From positions 1 through 64,000 of the forward strand of contig JAISDO010000008.1 of NCBI GenBank assembly GCA_031264755.1: a DNA stretch of 64,000 nucleotides, in the 5' to 3' direction. Of this stretch, positions 27,534 to 37,188 are shown one piece after another (within the stretch, counting starts at the first letter, position 1; each line of letters begins with the position of its first letter). Made by a program: the position numbers and the translations under genes. The notes below the pieces were generated by a model, which made no database searches, was not told where the DNA came from, and was given only the letters and a program-made list of their open reading frames with translations. This DNA comes from Clostridiales bacterium. Its GTDB lineage: Bacteria; Bacillota_A; Clostridia; Christensenellales; Pumilibacteraceae.

Positions 27534-28535
27534 CTATTGCTCTTGTGCATGATCAGCAATATAGTCAGTTATTTGAGTTATTGCATTGTCTATATACTCT
27601 TCAAAATAAGGCTTGATCCAGCTCGCTGCTGTAATAGCTACTTGTTCTAAAGAATATCTTTCGTACTCTGTTATCATAGTCCCATGCTCTAGCTCAAATT
27701 CTTGTATATTTTGCTCAATATTTGCTACTACTGCCCCTACAGCCTGACTTACTAAATCGTCTTTATTACCAATTAATGCATTCAAAGTATATTTAAGCTT
27801 CTCCAACTCAAATTGAGTTGGAGATGTGTTGATCGTCGTCTCCTCCAATATAGTTTCAATGTGATCTACCTTTAAGAGCTCTGGATCAATCCTGGATATA
27901 TCATCAGGAATATACCCAGCAAATTCCAAAAATTGCTGACTAAATAGTTGTTCAATAAGATAATTGATGTGTTGATCTAACACTAGGTACTGCTGATTGT
28001 ATTGAGAGTTTTGCTCTACAATTTTCAGTTTGTTGGAGTCATTGTACGCTAGGGCTATCTTGTTCATGATTAAGATTGTTTGCTTATCAACTTGATTGGG
28101 ATCTATGTTGTCGGGATTCAACTGCAAAATATCAGAATTCTCATTAACAAATTGGACAGACAACGGAGCTTGTACAGTCTCAATAAGTACTGATTGACTA
28201 TACTCTCTACCTTTGTGGTTGGCATATGCCGTTATTGAGCAGTCTTGAGTCAATGATATCAATGCTTGTGTGGTATCTTTGCTTATGTCAATTTTGGCCA
28301 GATCCTGTTGGCTAGTCCATTTGAAGTTGTCAAACTTGACAGGATTATCATTATCCTTGTAGATTAATTTGGCTTGCAAGGATAGTTGTGACCCAACTAC
28401 CATCGTTGTTTGGCTCGTGGTCAACCTTAATTCAAGCTCTCTATTGTCTTGCTTGTCACAAGCAACAAGTACCATAGATAACAATACTATTAGCACTATA
28501 CTCAACGCAAATGCTTTGGATTTAAGTTTACCCAT
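27534..28535 (-). CDS. Lipoprotein with Ig-like domain
   Basis: Predicted lipoprotein of about 333 residues. The N-terminus (MGKLKSKAFALS...VLVAC) is a lipoprotein signal with the Cys near residue 27. Residues ~35-125 look like a bacterial Ig-like (Big2-type) fold (TTMVVGSQLSLQAKL...TAYANHKG). The remainder is acidic and helical, without a recognised domain. Start 28535 is chosen because TTTACA-17-TATAAT ends 9 nt before this ATG, while the longer frame from 28610 runs through the promoter. A 23-bp inverted repeat lies in its coding sequence (27801-27823). Function unknown. Confidence 0.75.
   Translation of the reverse strand: MGKLKSKAFALSIVLIVLLSMVLVACDKQDNRELELRLTTSQTTMVVGSQLSLQAKLIYKDNDNPVKFDNFKWTSQQDLAKIDISKDTTQALISLTQDCSITAYANHKGREYSQSVLIETVQAPLSVQFVNENSDILQLNPDNIDPNQVDKQTILIMNKIALAYNDSNKLKIVEQNSQYNQQYLVLDQHINYLIEQLFSQQFLEFAGYIPDDISRIDPELLKVDHIETILEETTINTSPTQFELEKLKYTLNALIGNKDDLVSQAVGAVVANIEQNIQEFELEHGTMITEYERYSLEQVAITAASWIKPYFEEYIDNAITQITDYIADHAQEQ
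27801..27823. repeat. Inverted repeat inside the lipoprotein gene
   Basis: CTCCAACTCAA-a-TTGAGTTGGAG, two perfect 11-bp arms with one central base, in frame within the coding sequence. Confidence 0.8.
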
Positions 28536-28544
28536 AATACATAT

Positions 28545-28573
28545 ATTATATTTAATTTGTACTTGATTGTAAA
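28545..28573 (-). promoter_or_regulatory. Promoter of the Ig-like lipoprotein gene
   Basis: TTTACA (28568-28573), 17 bp, TATAAT (28545-28550) on the minus strand; the -10 ends 9 nt before ATG 28535. Confidence 0.65.
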
Positions 28574-28634
28574 CAAACCTATCCAAAATAAAACTAGCAA
28601 TAATTAACAAAGTTAGTTGTACACGACATAGTAC

Positions 28635-29777
28635 CTATATAGAACTGTATTTGGGTGATTGTCTCTTGATATTTTGCAATATACCTATACTAGCTAAGAA
28701 GACCATTAGGCTACTACCGCCGTGACTTATGAAGGGTAGAGGCAGTCCTGTCGGTGGGATGCTACCTGTCACGACAGCTATATTGACTAGCAATTGTATA
28801 GCTATGATACTAGCTATACCTGTAGCAAGGTATGCTCCAAATCTATCCTTAGCTCTCAAGGCTATCTTGATAGCCCTAATAATTATGTATCCATATAGAC
28901 ATAGCACAGATACGCTTCCTACCCATCCCAACTCTTCGCCTATTATACTAAATATAAAATCACTCTCAGCAAAAGGCAAGAACAAAAATTTTTGTCTACT
29001 ATTGAACAATCCTAGTCCAAAAAATCCACCAGAACCCAAAGCATACAATGATTGTATGAGCTGGAATCCCTCATCCAATGGATTGGCCCAAGGATCTAAG
29101 AATGCTACAAGTCTATCAAATCTATATGGCTCCATTATGATTAGTATTGGGACTAATGCCACTAGAGGTAGTGACAAGATAGCAAAATACTTGAGTTTGA
29201 CTCCCCCTACAAAGAGCATAACTATGGTCAAAAACACTACACAAACTGTGATTGAGAGATTTGGTTGCAGCATAATCAATATACATACGATACCACTCAC
29301 ACCCAAAATAGGCAACCATCCTAGTCTCGTGGTCATCTTCTGATGATATTTGGCCATATAAGCGGATATAAATATAATTAGCCCAAATTTGGCAGGCTCA
29401 CTAGCCTGCAGTGTCATAATACCAAGGTTAATCCACCGTCTAGCACCATAGGCCTCTATACCTACACCCGGTATCAGTACAATCAACAACAATGCTACGG
29501 AGACTATTATGACAGGCACTGCCAATTTGGACAACTTGGTATAGTCAAACCAAGCAAAAAAGATCAAGCCCCCAATCCCTATAAATCCTGCTATAGATTG
29601 GCTAATAACATAAAAAAACTTGTTGTTGTACTGAGCCTGCGCTACATAGCTACTAGCACTATATATCATAACAAGCCCAAATAGCACTAGTACAATTACT
29701 GCTACCAATAGACGCTTGTCCATCTTATTGATGCCACTACTGTTGGACTTATTGATTTTGGTCACAAAATTGCTCAT
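28635..29777 (-). CDS. ftsW: FtsW/RodA family peptidoglycan polymerase
   Basis: SEDS-family membrane glycosyltransferase of 380 residues with about ten helices. The family signatures are present: RRWINLG with SEPAKFGLIIF in the middle, and the C-terminal GSIPPTGLPLPFISHGGSSL, which favours FtsW (septal) over RodA. It would polymerise lipid II at the division site together with a class B PBP. GGGAG stands 6 nt before the ATG. It is not in a mur/dcw cluster here, and the spacing to the flanking genes suggests a single-gene unit. Confidence 0.9.
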   Translation of the reverse strand: MSNFVTKINKSNSSGINKMDKRLLVAVIVLVLFGLVMIYSASSYVAQAQYNNKFFYVISQSIAGFIGIGGLIFFAWFDYTKLSKLAVPVIIVSVALLLIVLIPGVGIEAYGARRWINLGIMTLQASEPAKFGLIIFISAYMAKYHQKMTTRLGWLPILGVSGIVCILIMLQPNLSITVCVVFLTIVMLFVGGVKLKYFAILSLPLVALVPILIIMEPYRFDRLVAFLDPWANPLDEGFQLIQSLYALGSGGFFGLGLFNSRQKFLFLPFAESDFIFSIIGEELGWVGSVSVLCLYGYIIIRAIKIALRAKDRFGAYLATGIASIIAIQLLVNIAVVTGSIPPTGLPLPFISHGGSSLMVFLASIGILQNIKRQSPKYSSI

Positions 29778-29831
29778 GCTTGTCTCCCACTATATCATTA
29801 TATACTATTGCAACACAACAACATATATACC

Positions 29832-29865
29832 AAAAAACTCAATGTACAAGAGAGCACATTGAGTT
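29832..29865 (-). terminator. Intrinsic terminator of the hslV-hslU unit
   Basis: A 10-bp stem AACTCAATGT / ACATTGAGTT, followed on the minus strand by a run of Ts, about 40 nt past the hslU stop. Confidence 0.85.
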
Positions 29866-29907
29866 GGATTGACTGTTGATGATATATTAGAGGAGATAGA
29901 CTACTTG

Positions 29908-31230
29908 CTATAGTACATATTTCTTAAGATCTTGCTTGTTGATAGACTTGCCTAAGTGTTGCAATACATATTTTTTGTCAATTATGACATCAGTCATTGG
30001 ATGATTGCCATCAGCATTGAATGATATATCTTCTAACAAGCTCTCCATTATGGTATGCAAACGCCTAGCACCTATATCTTCTCTAGTTTCGTTTTCTTCA
30101 AAGGCTATGCGAGCTATTTCTTCTATTGCATCTTTTTTGAACTTGAGAGCAATATTATCTACTTCCAACAAGTAAGCATATTGTCTGGTTATTGCATTTT
30201 CAGGTTGTGTCAATATATTGACAAAGTCAGTAGTAGTAAGACTATTGAGTTCTACTCGTATGGGGAACCGCCCTTGTAGTTCGGGTATAAGGTCGGACAT
30301 CTTAGCCACATGAAAAGCTCCCGATGCTATAAAGAGTATATAGTCTGTGCGGATTGATCCATATTTGGTTTGGACTGTACTACCCTCCACTATAGGCAGA
30401 ATATCTCTTTGTACACCCTCACGACTTACGTCAGGTCCCGAAGAAGATTGATTTTTGGCTGCTATCTTGTCTATCTCATCTATAAAGATTATACCTTCTT
30501 GTTCAGCTCTACGGATAGCTTCGGTATTGATACTATCTTTGTCTAGCAACTTTTCTGATTCTTCTAGTATTATTAGACGCATCGCCTCACGCACAGTCAA
30601 CTTGCGTTTTTTGGCTTTGCCTCCAAACATACCCATACCACCAAACATCTCGCCAAAATTAATCTCTTGACCGCTACCTGGCACAACTTCAAAAGACTTG
30701 GGGGTGTCCATTATTTCTATTTCCAACTCTTGCTTGTCCAATTTGCCCGCTTGTAGATCTCTAGTCAAATTTTCTCTTATTAGCTTGTAAGGCAAATCGT
30801 TGTCCTTGCTTTCGGTTTTGGATTCGGCCAATACGTCTACGATGCGTTTTTCGGCAGATGCTCTGGCACGCACCTCTACTTGAGCAAGCTTTTCTTCTCT
30901 GACCAATCTTACCGCAACTTCGGCAAGGTCTCTTATCATACTATCTACATCTCGCCCTACATAACCTACTTCGGTAAATTTGGTAGCTTCTACTTTGATA
31001 AAAGGTGCCTTAACTAGTTTGGCTAGACGTCTTGCTATCTCAGTCTTGCCTACCCCTGTTGGTCCTTTCATAATGATATTTTTTGGAGTTATTTCATCTT
31101 GCAACTTGTCAGGCAATTGCGAACGTCTGTACCTATTGCGTAGAGCCACTGCTACCGCTCTTTTGGCGTCCGCTTGACCTATAATGTATCTATCTAATTC
31201 GGTCACTATTTGTTTTGGCTGCATATCCAT
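29908..31230 (-). CDS. hslU: HslU (ClpY), ATPase subunit of the HslUV protease
   Basis: AAA+ unfoldase of 440 residues that feeds substrates to HslV. Visible: the N-terminal KQIVTELDRYIIGQADAKRAVAVALRNR, Walker A GPTGVGKTEIARR, the pore-region sequence EVGYVGRDVDSMIRDL, Walker B IIFIDEIDK, and the C-terminal ...KQDLKKYVL tail that docks into HslV. GGAG lies 7 nt before the ATG, and the gene begins 2 nt after hslV ends, so the pair is cotranscribed. Confidence 0.96.
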   Translation of the reverse strand: MDMQPKQIVTELDRYIIGQADAKRAVAVALRNRYRRSQLPDKLQDEITPKNIIMKGPTGVGKTEIARRLAKLVKAPFIKVEATKFTEVGYVGRDVDSMIRDLAEVAVRLVREEKLAQVEVRARASAEKRIVDVLAESKTESKDNDLPYKLIRENLTRDLQAGKLDKQELEIEIMDTPKSFEVVPGSGQEINFGEMFGGMGMFGGKAKKRKLTVREAMRLIILEESEKLLDKDSINTEAIRRAEQEGIIFIDEIDKIAAKNQSSSGPDVSREGVQRDILPIVEGSTVQTKYGSIRTDYILFIASGAFHVAKMSDLIPELQGRFPIRVELNSLTTTDFVNILTQPENAITRQYAYLLEVDNIALKFKKDAIEEIARIAFEENETREDIGARRLHTIMESLLEDISFNADGNHPMTDVIIDKKYVLQHLGKSINKQDLKKYVL

Positions 31231-31231
31231 A

Positions 31232-31768
31232 CTATATCTCCTCTATTGTCAGGTTGCTGTTGGTGAAGACACACAACTCTCCAGCTACTTTGAGAGCTTC
31301 TTTGACTATCTCTTTGGCTGACATCTTGGTATGTCTCAAGAGAGCACGTGCCGCACTCAATGCAAAATTGCCCCCACTACCTATAGCTACACAGTCTTCT
31401 TCTGGCTCTATTACATCACCATTGCCACTTACAACTAGCATATTGGTCTCGTCCGCCACAATCAACATAGCTTCTAACTTACGCAATATTTTGTCGCCAC
31501 GCCACAGTTGAGCCAATTCTACTGCACTACGCATAAGATTGCCACTAAACTTATTGAGCATTTCTTCAAATCGCTCACTCAAAGTAAATGCATCTGCCAC
31601 AGAGCCCGCAAATCCCGCTATGACTTTGCCGTTGTACAAACGACGCACTTTGACAGCATTGTTCTTCATTACAACGCTTTGCCCCATAGTCACTTGACCG
31701 TCACCTGCTATAGCTATCTTCTTGTCTCTACGCACTGCACATATGGTAGTAGCATGAAATTCACCCAT
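31232..31768 (-). CDS. hslV: HslV (ClpQ), protease subunit
   Basis: Proteasome-like threonine peptidase of about 178 residues, normal length. The mature N-terminus is in [14 protein letters not shown], where the Thr pair supplies the nucleophile, followed by GDGQVTMGQ and [24 protein letters not shown]. The start is placed at ATG 31768 (GGAG 7 nt upstream), because the longer frame would bury the catalytic Thr. With hslU it forms the HslUV protease. In Bacillus the same genes lie in trmFO-xerC-clpQ-clpY; here the recombinase gene between them is absent. Confidence 0.96.
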   Translation of the reverse strand: MGEFHATTICAVRRDKKIAIAGDGQVTMGQSVVMKNNAVKVRRLYNGKVIAGFAGSVADAFTLSERFEEMLNKFSGNLMRSAVELAQLWRGDKILRKLEAMLIVADETNMLVVSGNGDVIEPEEDCVAIGSGGNFALSAARALLRHTKMSAKEIVKEALKVAGELCVFTNSNLTIEEI

Positions 31769-31916
31769 ATTAACACTCCAGTATTCAATGTACATTGTTA
31801 CACTGCATTATATTTGACTATACATTATAGTATTGATATATACAAAAGTATATATCAATTAGAAGGTATTGTCAAGCTTTTTAGCACTCTATGCAACAGT
31901 TTGCTAAAACAGTAAA

Positions 31917-33233
31917 CTAATCAACAACCTTGTCAAAAAACTCTAGAGATCTATTAGCATACGCCTTTTTGCGTTCCTGCTTGTCTCTAATTATGCTTAA
32001 CGACGGCAATATGCCAAAGTTGGCATTCATGGGCGAATAGCTAGGATTGGGAGTAGTCATATAAGTAGTTAGTGCCCCTATAATAGTTGTATTTGGGTAC
32101 TCTATATCGGTCTTGGATGCGAGTCTATTAGCCATACTACAGCCAGCCACCAATCCACTCATTATGCTCTCTACGTATCCCTCTAGACCAGACAATTGTC
32201 CAGCTATATATATGTGTGACAATTGGCGTAGACCAAAGTGCCTATCCAATACTTGCGGAGCATTGACAAAACTATTGCGATGCATAACACCGTATCTGAC
32301 ATAACTAGCATTGCGTAGTGCTGGCACAAGTCCAAAAACACGTTTCTGTTCGGCAAATTTGAGACTAGTTTGACAGCCTACCAAATTGTATATGTTGCCC
32401 AAAGTATTTTCTTTGCGCAATTGCAATACAGCGTATGGACGTTTACCAGTAGAGGGATCTACAAAACCTACCGGTCGCAATGGTCCAAATCTCATAGTAT
32501 CACGCCCCTTGCTTGCAATAATTTCTATAGGCATGCAACTGTCAAAATATGGTATCTTCTCCCACTCTTTGGGTTGCACTCTATCCGCACTAATTAGATT
32601 GGCATAAAATTCGTCATATTCACACTTGGTCATTGGGCAATTGATATAGTCCCCCTCAATGATAGGTTGTTGAAGACAATCGGAGTGTTTGTCGTATCTA
32701 TCTTGCACAAAACAAGACTTAATATCTATGCTATCATACTCCACAATAGGGGATACAGCGTCAAAAAAACTCAAAAACCCATTGGTCAATTCTTGTATTT
32801 GAGAAGCTAGCTTGCCTTCAGTCAAAGGTCCTGTAGCAATAATTGTAGGGTGTGTTATATCTATGCTATCCACGATTTGATGATGTATGTGCACATTTGG
32901 GAGTTGTTGAATAGTTGTAGTCACTAATGCACTAAAAGCAGCCCTATCTACTGCCAACGCACTACCAGACGGCACTCTACACTGTCTAGCTAGCCTAAGC
33001 AACAGACAATCCAAGCAATCCAATTCGGCCTTAAGTAGCCCACTAGCTGTATCTCTATCCAATGACTTGAGGCTATTGCTACACACTAGCTCAGCAAACG
33101 TGTCCAAACTATGGGCTTGACTCTTTTGCAAAAGCTTTTGCTCATACAAATTAACTTGCACACCACGTTTGTGTAGTTGCCAAGTTGCTTCACAGCCTGC
33201 CATTCCTGCTCCAATAACATTAACTATCTTCAT
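31917..33233 (-). CDS. trmFO: TrmFO, folate-dependent tRNA (uracil-54) methyltransferase
   Basis: Flavoprotein of 438 residues that methylates U54 of tRNA using methylene-tetrahydrofolate, the Gram-positive alternative to TrmA. The N-terminal FAD motif VNVIGAGMAGCEATWQL, the segment CSNSLKSLDRDTASGLLKAELD and AGQLSGLEGYVESIMSGLVAG near the C-terminus are characteristic. The promoter TTGAGA-17-TATAAT ends 8 nt before the ATG, so the message is probably leaderless. About 150 bp separate it from hslV, so cotranscription is possible but not obvious. Confidence 0.95.
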   Translation of the reverse strand: MKIVNVIGAGMAGCEATWQLHKRGVQVNLYEQKLLQKSQAHSLDTFAELVCSNSLKSLDRDTASGLLKAELDCLDCLLLRLARQCRVPSGSALAVDRAAFSALVTTTIQQLPNVHIHHQIVDSIDITHPTIIATGPLTEGKLASQIQELTNGFLSFFDAVSPIVEYDSIDIKSCFVQDRYDKHSDCLQQPIIEGDYINCPMTKCEYDEFYANLISADRVQPKEWEKIPYFDSCMPIEIIASKGRDTMRFGPLRPVGFVDPSTGKRPYAVLQLRKENTLGNIYNLVGCQTSLKFAEQKRVFGLVPALRNASYVRYGVMHRNSFVNAPQVLDRHFGLRQLSHIYIAGQLSGLEGYVESIMSGLVAGCSMANRLASKTDIEYPNTTIIGALTTYMTTPNPSYSPMNANFGILPSLSIIRDKQERKKAYANRSLEFFDKVVD

Positions 33234-33241
33234 TTGTCCAG

Positions 33242-33270
33242 ATTATACCACAGATTTGTCCAATTCTCAA
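33242..33270 (-). promoter_or_regulatory. Promoter of trmFO
   Basis: TTGAGA (33265-33270), 17 bp, TATAAT (33242-33247) on the minus strand; 8 nt from the -10 to the start codon. Confidence 0.65.
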
Positions 33271-33293
33271 TCTATAATTATGGCACCAACAAA

Positions 33294-35066
33294 TCACTTT
33301 GAACTCAATATAGCTAGCTCAATGCAACTGTCCAAATACTCAATATCTTGTATATCCAATAGTGCATTGTATACAGTCTCTGTATCCCTAAGTACAAAAA
33401 ATATCAAAAATTGATCACCTAGTACATCTATATCTATGATCTGACAATTGATACGAAGATTGTGCCTATATAGCTTGGCATTGTTTGCATTAACAACTGC
33501 AAAATCAGCAATATCAACTTGTATAGTATGTTGCTTGGTAGATATAATCTGGCTAGTATTAAGAGCATATTTGGAGTTGATTCGGTTACCTTGTACTGTA
33601 TACAGCTCTATCTTGCCGCAATCAATATATACTTGGATCTTCTGACCTATATGTATTGCTTGATTGGTATTGCACTCCACAACTATAGTCTTGTCTCCAA
33701 ATCTACAATATACAGCACATGTATCGAACAAGTAGTGTATCCAATATATATTGACTTGCAACGGTATAACACTGCCTATAGGCTCAAGGTATATATGTTG
33801 CGGTGCTACTAGCACATATAATGAGCACTTGAGCACGGATACATCTACTATAGTATCATATATATAAGAATCTATATGTGTTGGAAGATTGTCAATATAT
33901 AATGACAATTTATCATTGATATATTCAAGTTTGACATTGTCTATTGTGTTGTACTTAGGTATAACCAATAACGAATCGTGAGTATTGTAGTCAAAGAGAT
34001 AAAAGTTGCTAGATATAGACAATGACACATTGTCACCCACACCAAATTGTGTATTGCTAAACGCCGCAATACATTGAGAATTATATCTTAAATAGTATGC
34101 AAACGTATCATGAAATGTAGATTTGGCAACTATTGATGCATGCATACAGTTGTGATACAACTTGCAGTTGTACTTGGCTCTATCACATTGGCATGCATGT
34201 ATAACTGCGTCTGATTGTTGTACCGCAAGTATCACTTCAGTCGGCAACTTGTGTGATATCCTCATTGCCATATCTTGAGGCACAACTAGACTCACAGCGT
34301 CCGTTTGACAATACAAATTGTTGGAATGTTGGTACAATGTCGCTGGTATGGTATTGAGTTTGGACTTGGTGATATATTGCAATGTGTGTAGATTGTTAGG
34401 AGTTTTGACTATATCAGCAGCTCTGCCTACCTGTTGAATCTTGCCTTGGTGCAATAATGCTACAATACCATGAGTATCTAGAGCATCATCTACATTGTCC
34501 GTAGCATATATCATATATACATTGTACTTGTCTTGCAAATACAATATCAACTTGTGCAATACATGCCTATCTTGACTACTCAGATCACATAGTGGATTGT
34601 CTAATATTATCAACTTAGGCTCTCTTAACAAAGCTCTACACAATGATACTTTGATCAGTTGTGCTAGTTTGAGTTGTTTTGGTTTGAATGCCAACAATTG
34701 CACAATATCAAGCTCACGGCACAACTCTTGCAATCTAGTCATTGACAATCGCATTCTACGCAATTCAATCCCAAATTTGATGTTGTCTAATACAGACCAT
34801 TTGTTGTGCAACATAGGTTTGTTAGATACCAATGCAAAATTTCTATCTTGTATACTTATGTTATTGTACAATAGATCGTCTATATATATTTGACCACTTG
34901 TGCAATCATCAAGACCTGCTACTATTCGCAACAGTGTAGTTTTGCCACTGCCAATAGTACCAGATATACTCAACAATGTAGCATCATCTACTATTATATT
35001 GATGTTTTCAAGTGCTATCCTGTTGCCAAATATTTTATTAATATTACGCAATTTTATGTTAGCCAT
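33294..35066 (-). CDS. Degenerate MalK/PotA-like ABC ATPase with long C-terminal region
   Basis: Protein of 590 residues. Residues 1-~235 have the ABC ATPase fold of the sugar/polyamine importer type, with an intact P-loop GTIGSGKTT (36-44). The other catalytic elements are changed: Q-loop Gln is Asn82, the LSGGQ signature reads LKLAQ (132-136), the Walker B Glu is Asn157, and the switch His is Asp190. ATP may bind, but hydrolysis looks unlikely. The remaining ~350 residues are beta-rich and may hold several TOBE-like domains, more than a usual MalK. No permease or binding protein is adjacent; a channel-like protein lies just upstream in the same direction. A structural or regulatory role is inference. 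Confidence 0.75.
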   Translation of the reverse strand: MANIKLRNINKIFGNRIALENINIIVDDATLLSISGTIGSGKTTLLRIVAGLDDCTSGQIYIDDLLYNNISIQDRNFALVSNKPMLHNKWSVLDNIKFGIELRRMRLSMTRLQELCRELDIVQLLAFKPKQLKLAQLIKVSLCRALLREPKLIILDNPLCDLSSQDRHVLHKLILYLQDKYNVYMIYATDNVDDALDTHGIVALLHQGKIQQVGRAADIVKTPNNLHTLQYITKSKLNTIPATLYQHSNNLYCQTDAVSLVVPQDMAMRISHKLPTEVILAVQQSDAVIHACQCDRAKYNCKLYHNCMHASIVAKSTFHDTFAYYLRYNSQCIAAFSNTQFGVGDNVSLSISSNFYLFDYNTHDSLLVIPKYNTIDNVKLEYINDKLSLYIDNLPTHIDSYIYDTIVDVSVLKCSLYVLVAPQHIYLEPIGSVIPLQVNIYWIHYLFDTCAVYCRFGDKTIVVECNTNQAIHIGQKIQVYIDCGKIELYTVQGNRINSKYALNTSQIISTKQHTIQVDIADFAVVNANNAKLYRHNLRINCQIIDIDVLGDQFLIFFVLRDTETVYNALLDIQDIEYLDSCIELAILSSK

Positions 35067-35091
35067 TTGTATGTATTATATCACAAACCAA

Positions 35092-35131
35092 ATCATGGCG
35101 TACACTACATTATCATGGCGTACACTACATT
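35092..35131. repeat. Tandem 20-bp direct repeat
   Basis: ATCATGGCGTACACTACATT occurs twice in a row (35092-35111 and 35112-35131), in the gap between the channel-like gene and the ATPase gene, where the ATPase promoter should lie. Confidence 0.9.
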
Positions 35132-35209
35132 GATTGCAACTATTATTAATAACAGCGACCATAAGTCAATCTCTATACCACCAACTGCATATGCAACAGT
35201 CAAGTTTGA

Positions 35210-36955
35210 TTAGCTGTATCTAATATATATTAGGTTGTCGTTACAATTTAGTTCAAACTGTCTATATATATCTAGCCCGTTGCAAAAATACAAATTGTCA
35301 TATTGATATGCTACACCTATAGGCAATATTTTGTGCATTGAACTACTGTAGATAGACAGTACTAATTGTAAATAACTATCAAAATACATGTTAGAATTGC
35401 CAAACTGCACAACCAAACTTGCCCTATCTATACAAAGATTGAATTCGCCTACTCCATATGATAGCAATGTTTGGTAGAATGTATGAGCATTCTTTTTGAC
35501 CAAATTTTGCATAGCAAAAAAACTAACTATCTTATTGGACACAATTATTGCATCTATACCAAATTGTTCTACATTGATTTGGTTATTAGGATTGGATATA
35601 TGTACTAATATACCAAATGATGGTTTGATGCCATATTTGCCGCTGATTGTAATTAGGGCACGCAATACATTGTCATCATTGTTGTCTGTAGACAGTATGA
35701 CCGCTACAGCATTGCTATCGTTACCTATATCAGCAACAAAATCATCCAATCTATCCAAATCATAGTTCTTGCATATTATTCTGTCATCTATACGCATTAG
35801 TTCTTGCATCATATATTGATATTTGTCATTGTGTCCATATATATAGCAGTTGTTGTATGTTTGAGATGCTTTTACAAGTTCTAGTTGTAGTATAGACGGC
35901 AATTTTGTCTTGCGTTGCTCTAATATACTAGCTCTATTATTTGCTAGTACAAACACCTTGTTATGCTCGCATATTATGGGCAAACTGTTTGTAAACTCAT
36001 ATAGATAGTTATCAATACTTTTGTAATAATCACTATCGTATATGCTCAGCCTTACAAAAGATAATAGGTCATATACCACTCTTACCAATTGAGGACGTAT
36101 GATGGACAAAGCCAAAAATTGTCCTATTTTTTGGTTGCTACAATAAGATATTATATCCTTGTCCTGTAGTGTAGGCATAATATCTGATATTTTTTGTATC
36201 ATATCCTGCAATTGGTTAGAATGTGCCTCTATCACTATGTGAGTATCTACATTGATATTGCTACCTATTGACAACAACAAACCCACTGTATTCATATCAG
36301 ACACATCATTAGCGTTGTCATGCACAATCAATATAGCTTTGGAGTGTTGTAATGCTACATCCTCTAGCTCAGATAAATTGTGTGGATTGCCTTGTCTAAC
36401 TACAATATTGACTTTGCTGTTAGGTTTTGTAGTAAGTGTATTGTATCGCAACAATCCCTTGATATCTGTTTTGTCCTTATGTGATAGTATCAGTACTGTG
36501 TCATCTATATTATTGTATGACATCTCACGTAACAGTGTTGGCAATTTGTTGTTGTAGTTGAGTACGACATAATGTCCACTCATATTAAGCTTGCCTCGTG
36601 CAGTAGATTTGCGTGTTATGTAGTTTCTAATATGAGTAGTTGTGAGAGCTATTATAGTGCCACTGAAGAGCACAAGACCAATTATAAAAACTAATACAGA
36701 CAATATCTTGATACCTATATTGTTTGGGACTAATACAGATGATGGTATCACCATCCATTGCAAAGCATGTATTATGTTGAGAGCATAATTGCCATATTCT
36801 GTACTATCTATCAATTGAGCAACACCCGCCACAAACAACAACAATATAATATTGACAATAGCCAACATCACAATAGTAGCCAAAAATGGACGTTTGTTAA
36901 CGCCCACACTTATCATACTTTGTAGCAATCTTAATCTAGATAGAATTAGTCTCAT
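35210..36955 (-). CDS. CASTOR/POLLUX-like putative ion channel with RCK-type domains
   Basis: Protein of 581 residues. Two membrane helices (~22-46 and ~80-108) enclose a segment like the reduced pore region of CASTOR/POLLUX proteins. A conserved boundary follows (GTIIALTTTHIRNYI...RGKLNMSGHYVVLNYNNKLPTLLREM). The long cytosolic part contains Rossmann/RCK-like repeats (DDTVLILSHKDK, KAILIVHDNANDVSDMN, ...CYIYGHNDKYQYMMQEL). Bacterial relatives are annotated as CASTOR/POLLUX-related ion channels; ion selectivity is unknown, and no K+ selectivity filter TVGYG is seen. It shares direction with the degenerate ATPase 143 bp downstream. Confidence 0.7.
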   Translation of the reverse strand: MRLILSRLRLLQSMISVGVNKRPFLATIVMLAIVNIILLLFVAGVAQLIDSTEYGNYALNIIHALQWMVIPSSVLVPNNIGIKILSVLVFIIGLVLFSGTIIALTTTHIRNYITRKSTARGKLNMSGHYVVLNYNNKLPTLLREMSYNNIDDTVLILSHKDKTDIKGLLRYNTLTTKPNSKVNIVVRQGNPHNLSELEDVALQHSKAILIVHDNANDVSDMNTVGLLLSIGSNINVDTHIVIEAHSNQLQDMIQKISDIMPTLQDKDIISYCSNQKIGQFLALSIIRPQLVRVVYDLLSFVRLSIYDSDYYKSIDNYLYEFTNSLPIICEHNKVFVLANNRASILEQRKTKLPSILQLELVKASQTYNNCYIYGHNDKYQYMMQELMRIDDRIICKNYDLDRLDDFVADIGNDSNAVAVILSTDNNDDNVLRALITISGKYGIKPSFGILVHISNPNNQINVEQFGIDAIIVSNKIVSFFAMQNLVKKNAHTFYQTLLSYGVGEFNLCIDRASLVVQFGNSNMYFDSYLQLVLSIYSSSMHKILPIGVAYQYDNLYFCNGLDIYRQFELNCNDNLIYIRYS

Positions 36956-37003
36956 AACTTATAAAATATGTGTACAAGTAGTATGTTCAATCTAGGCAAC
37001 AAC

Positions 37004-37040
37004 AAAACATCCCAAAGCACTATTGAATGCATTGGGATGT
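37004..37040 (-). terminator. Intrinsic terminator downstream of the glycosylase gene
   Basis: Stem ACATCCCAA / TTGGGATGT followed on the minus strand by TTTTGTTGTT, about 150 nt after the stop at 37189. The intervening bases show nothing else. Confidence 0.7.
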
Positions 37041-37188
37041 CTGGCAACATTAGTCTAGCCAAATGATGATGTGATTAAACCAAATCTTTGTAACTTTGAC
37101 AAATCATAACATACAACAATCACTCTAATATACAAATTTGTACCAAACTAACTACCAAATAAATACTGATATATTGTCGCAAGCCTGA

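Noticed and set aside
28729..29343. 204-codon plus-strand frame opposite ftsW
   Set aside because: Antisense shadow of a conserved membrane protein; no start signals.
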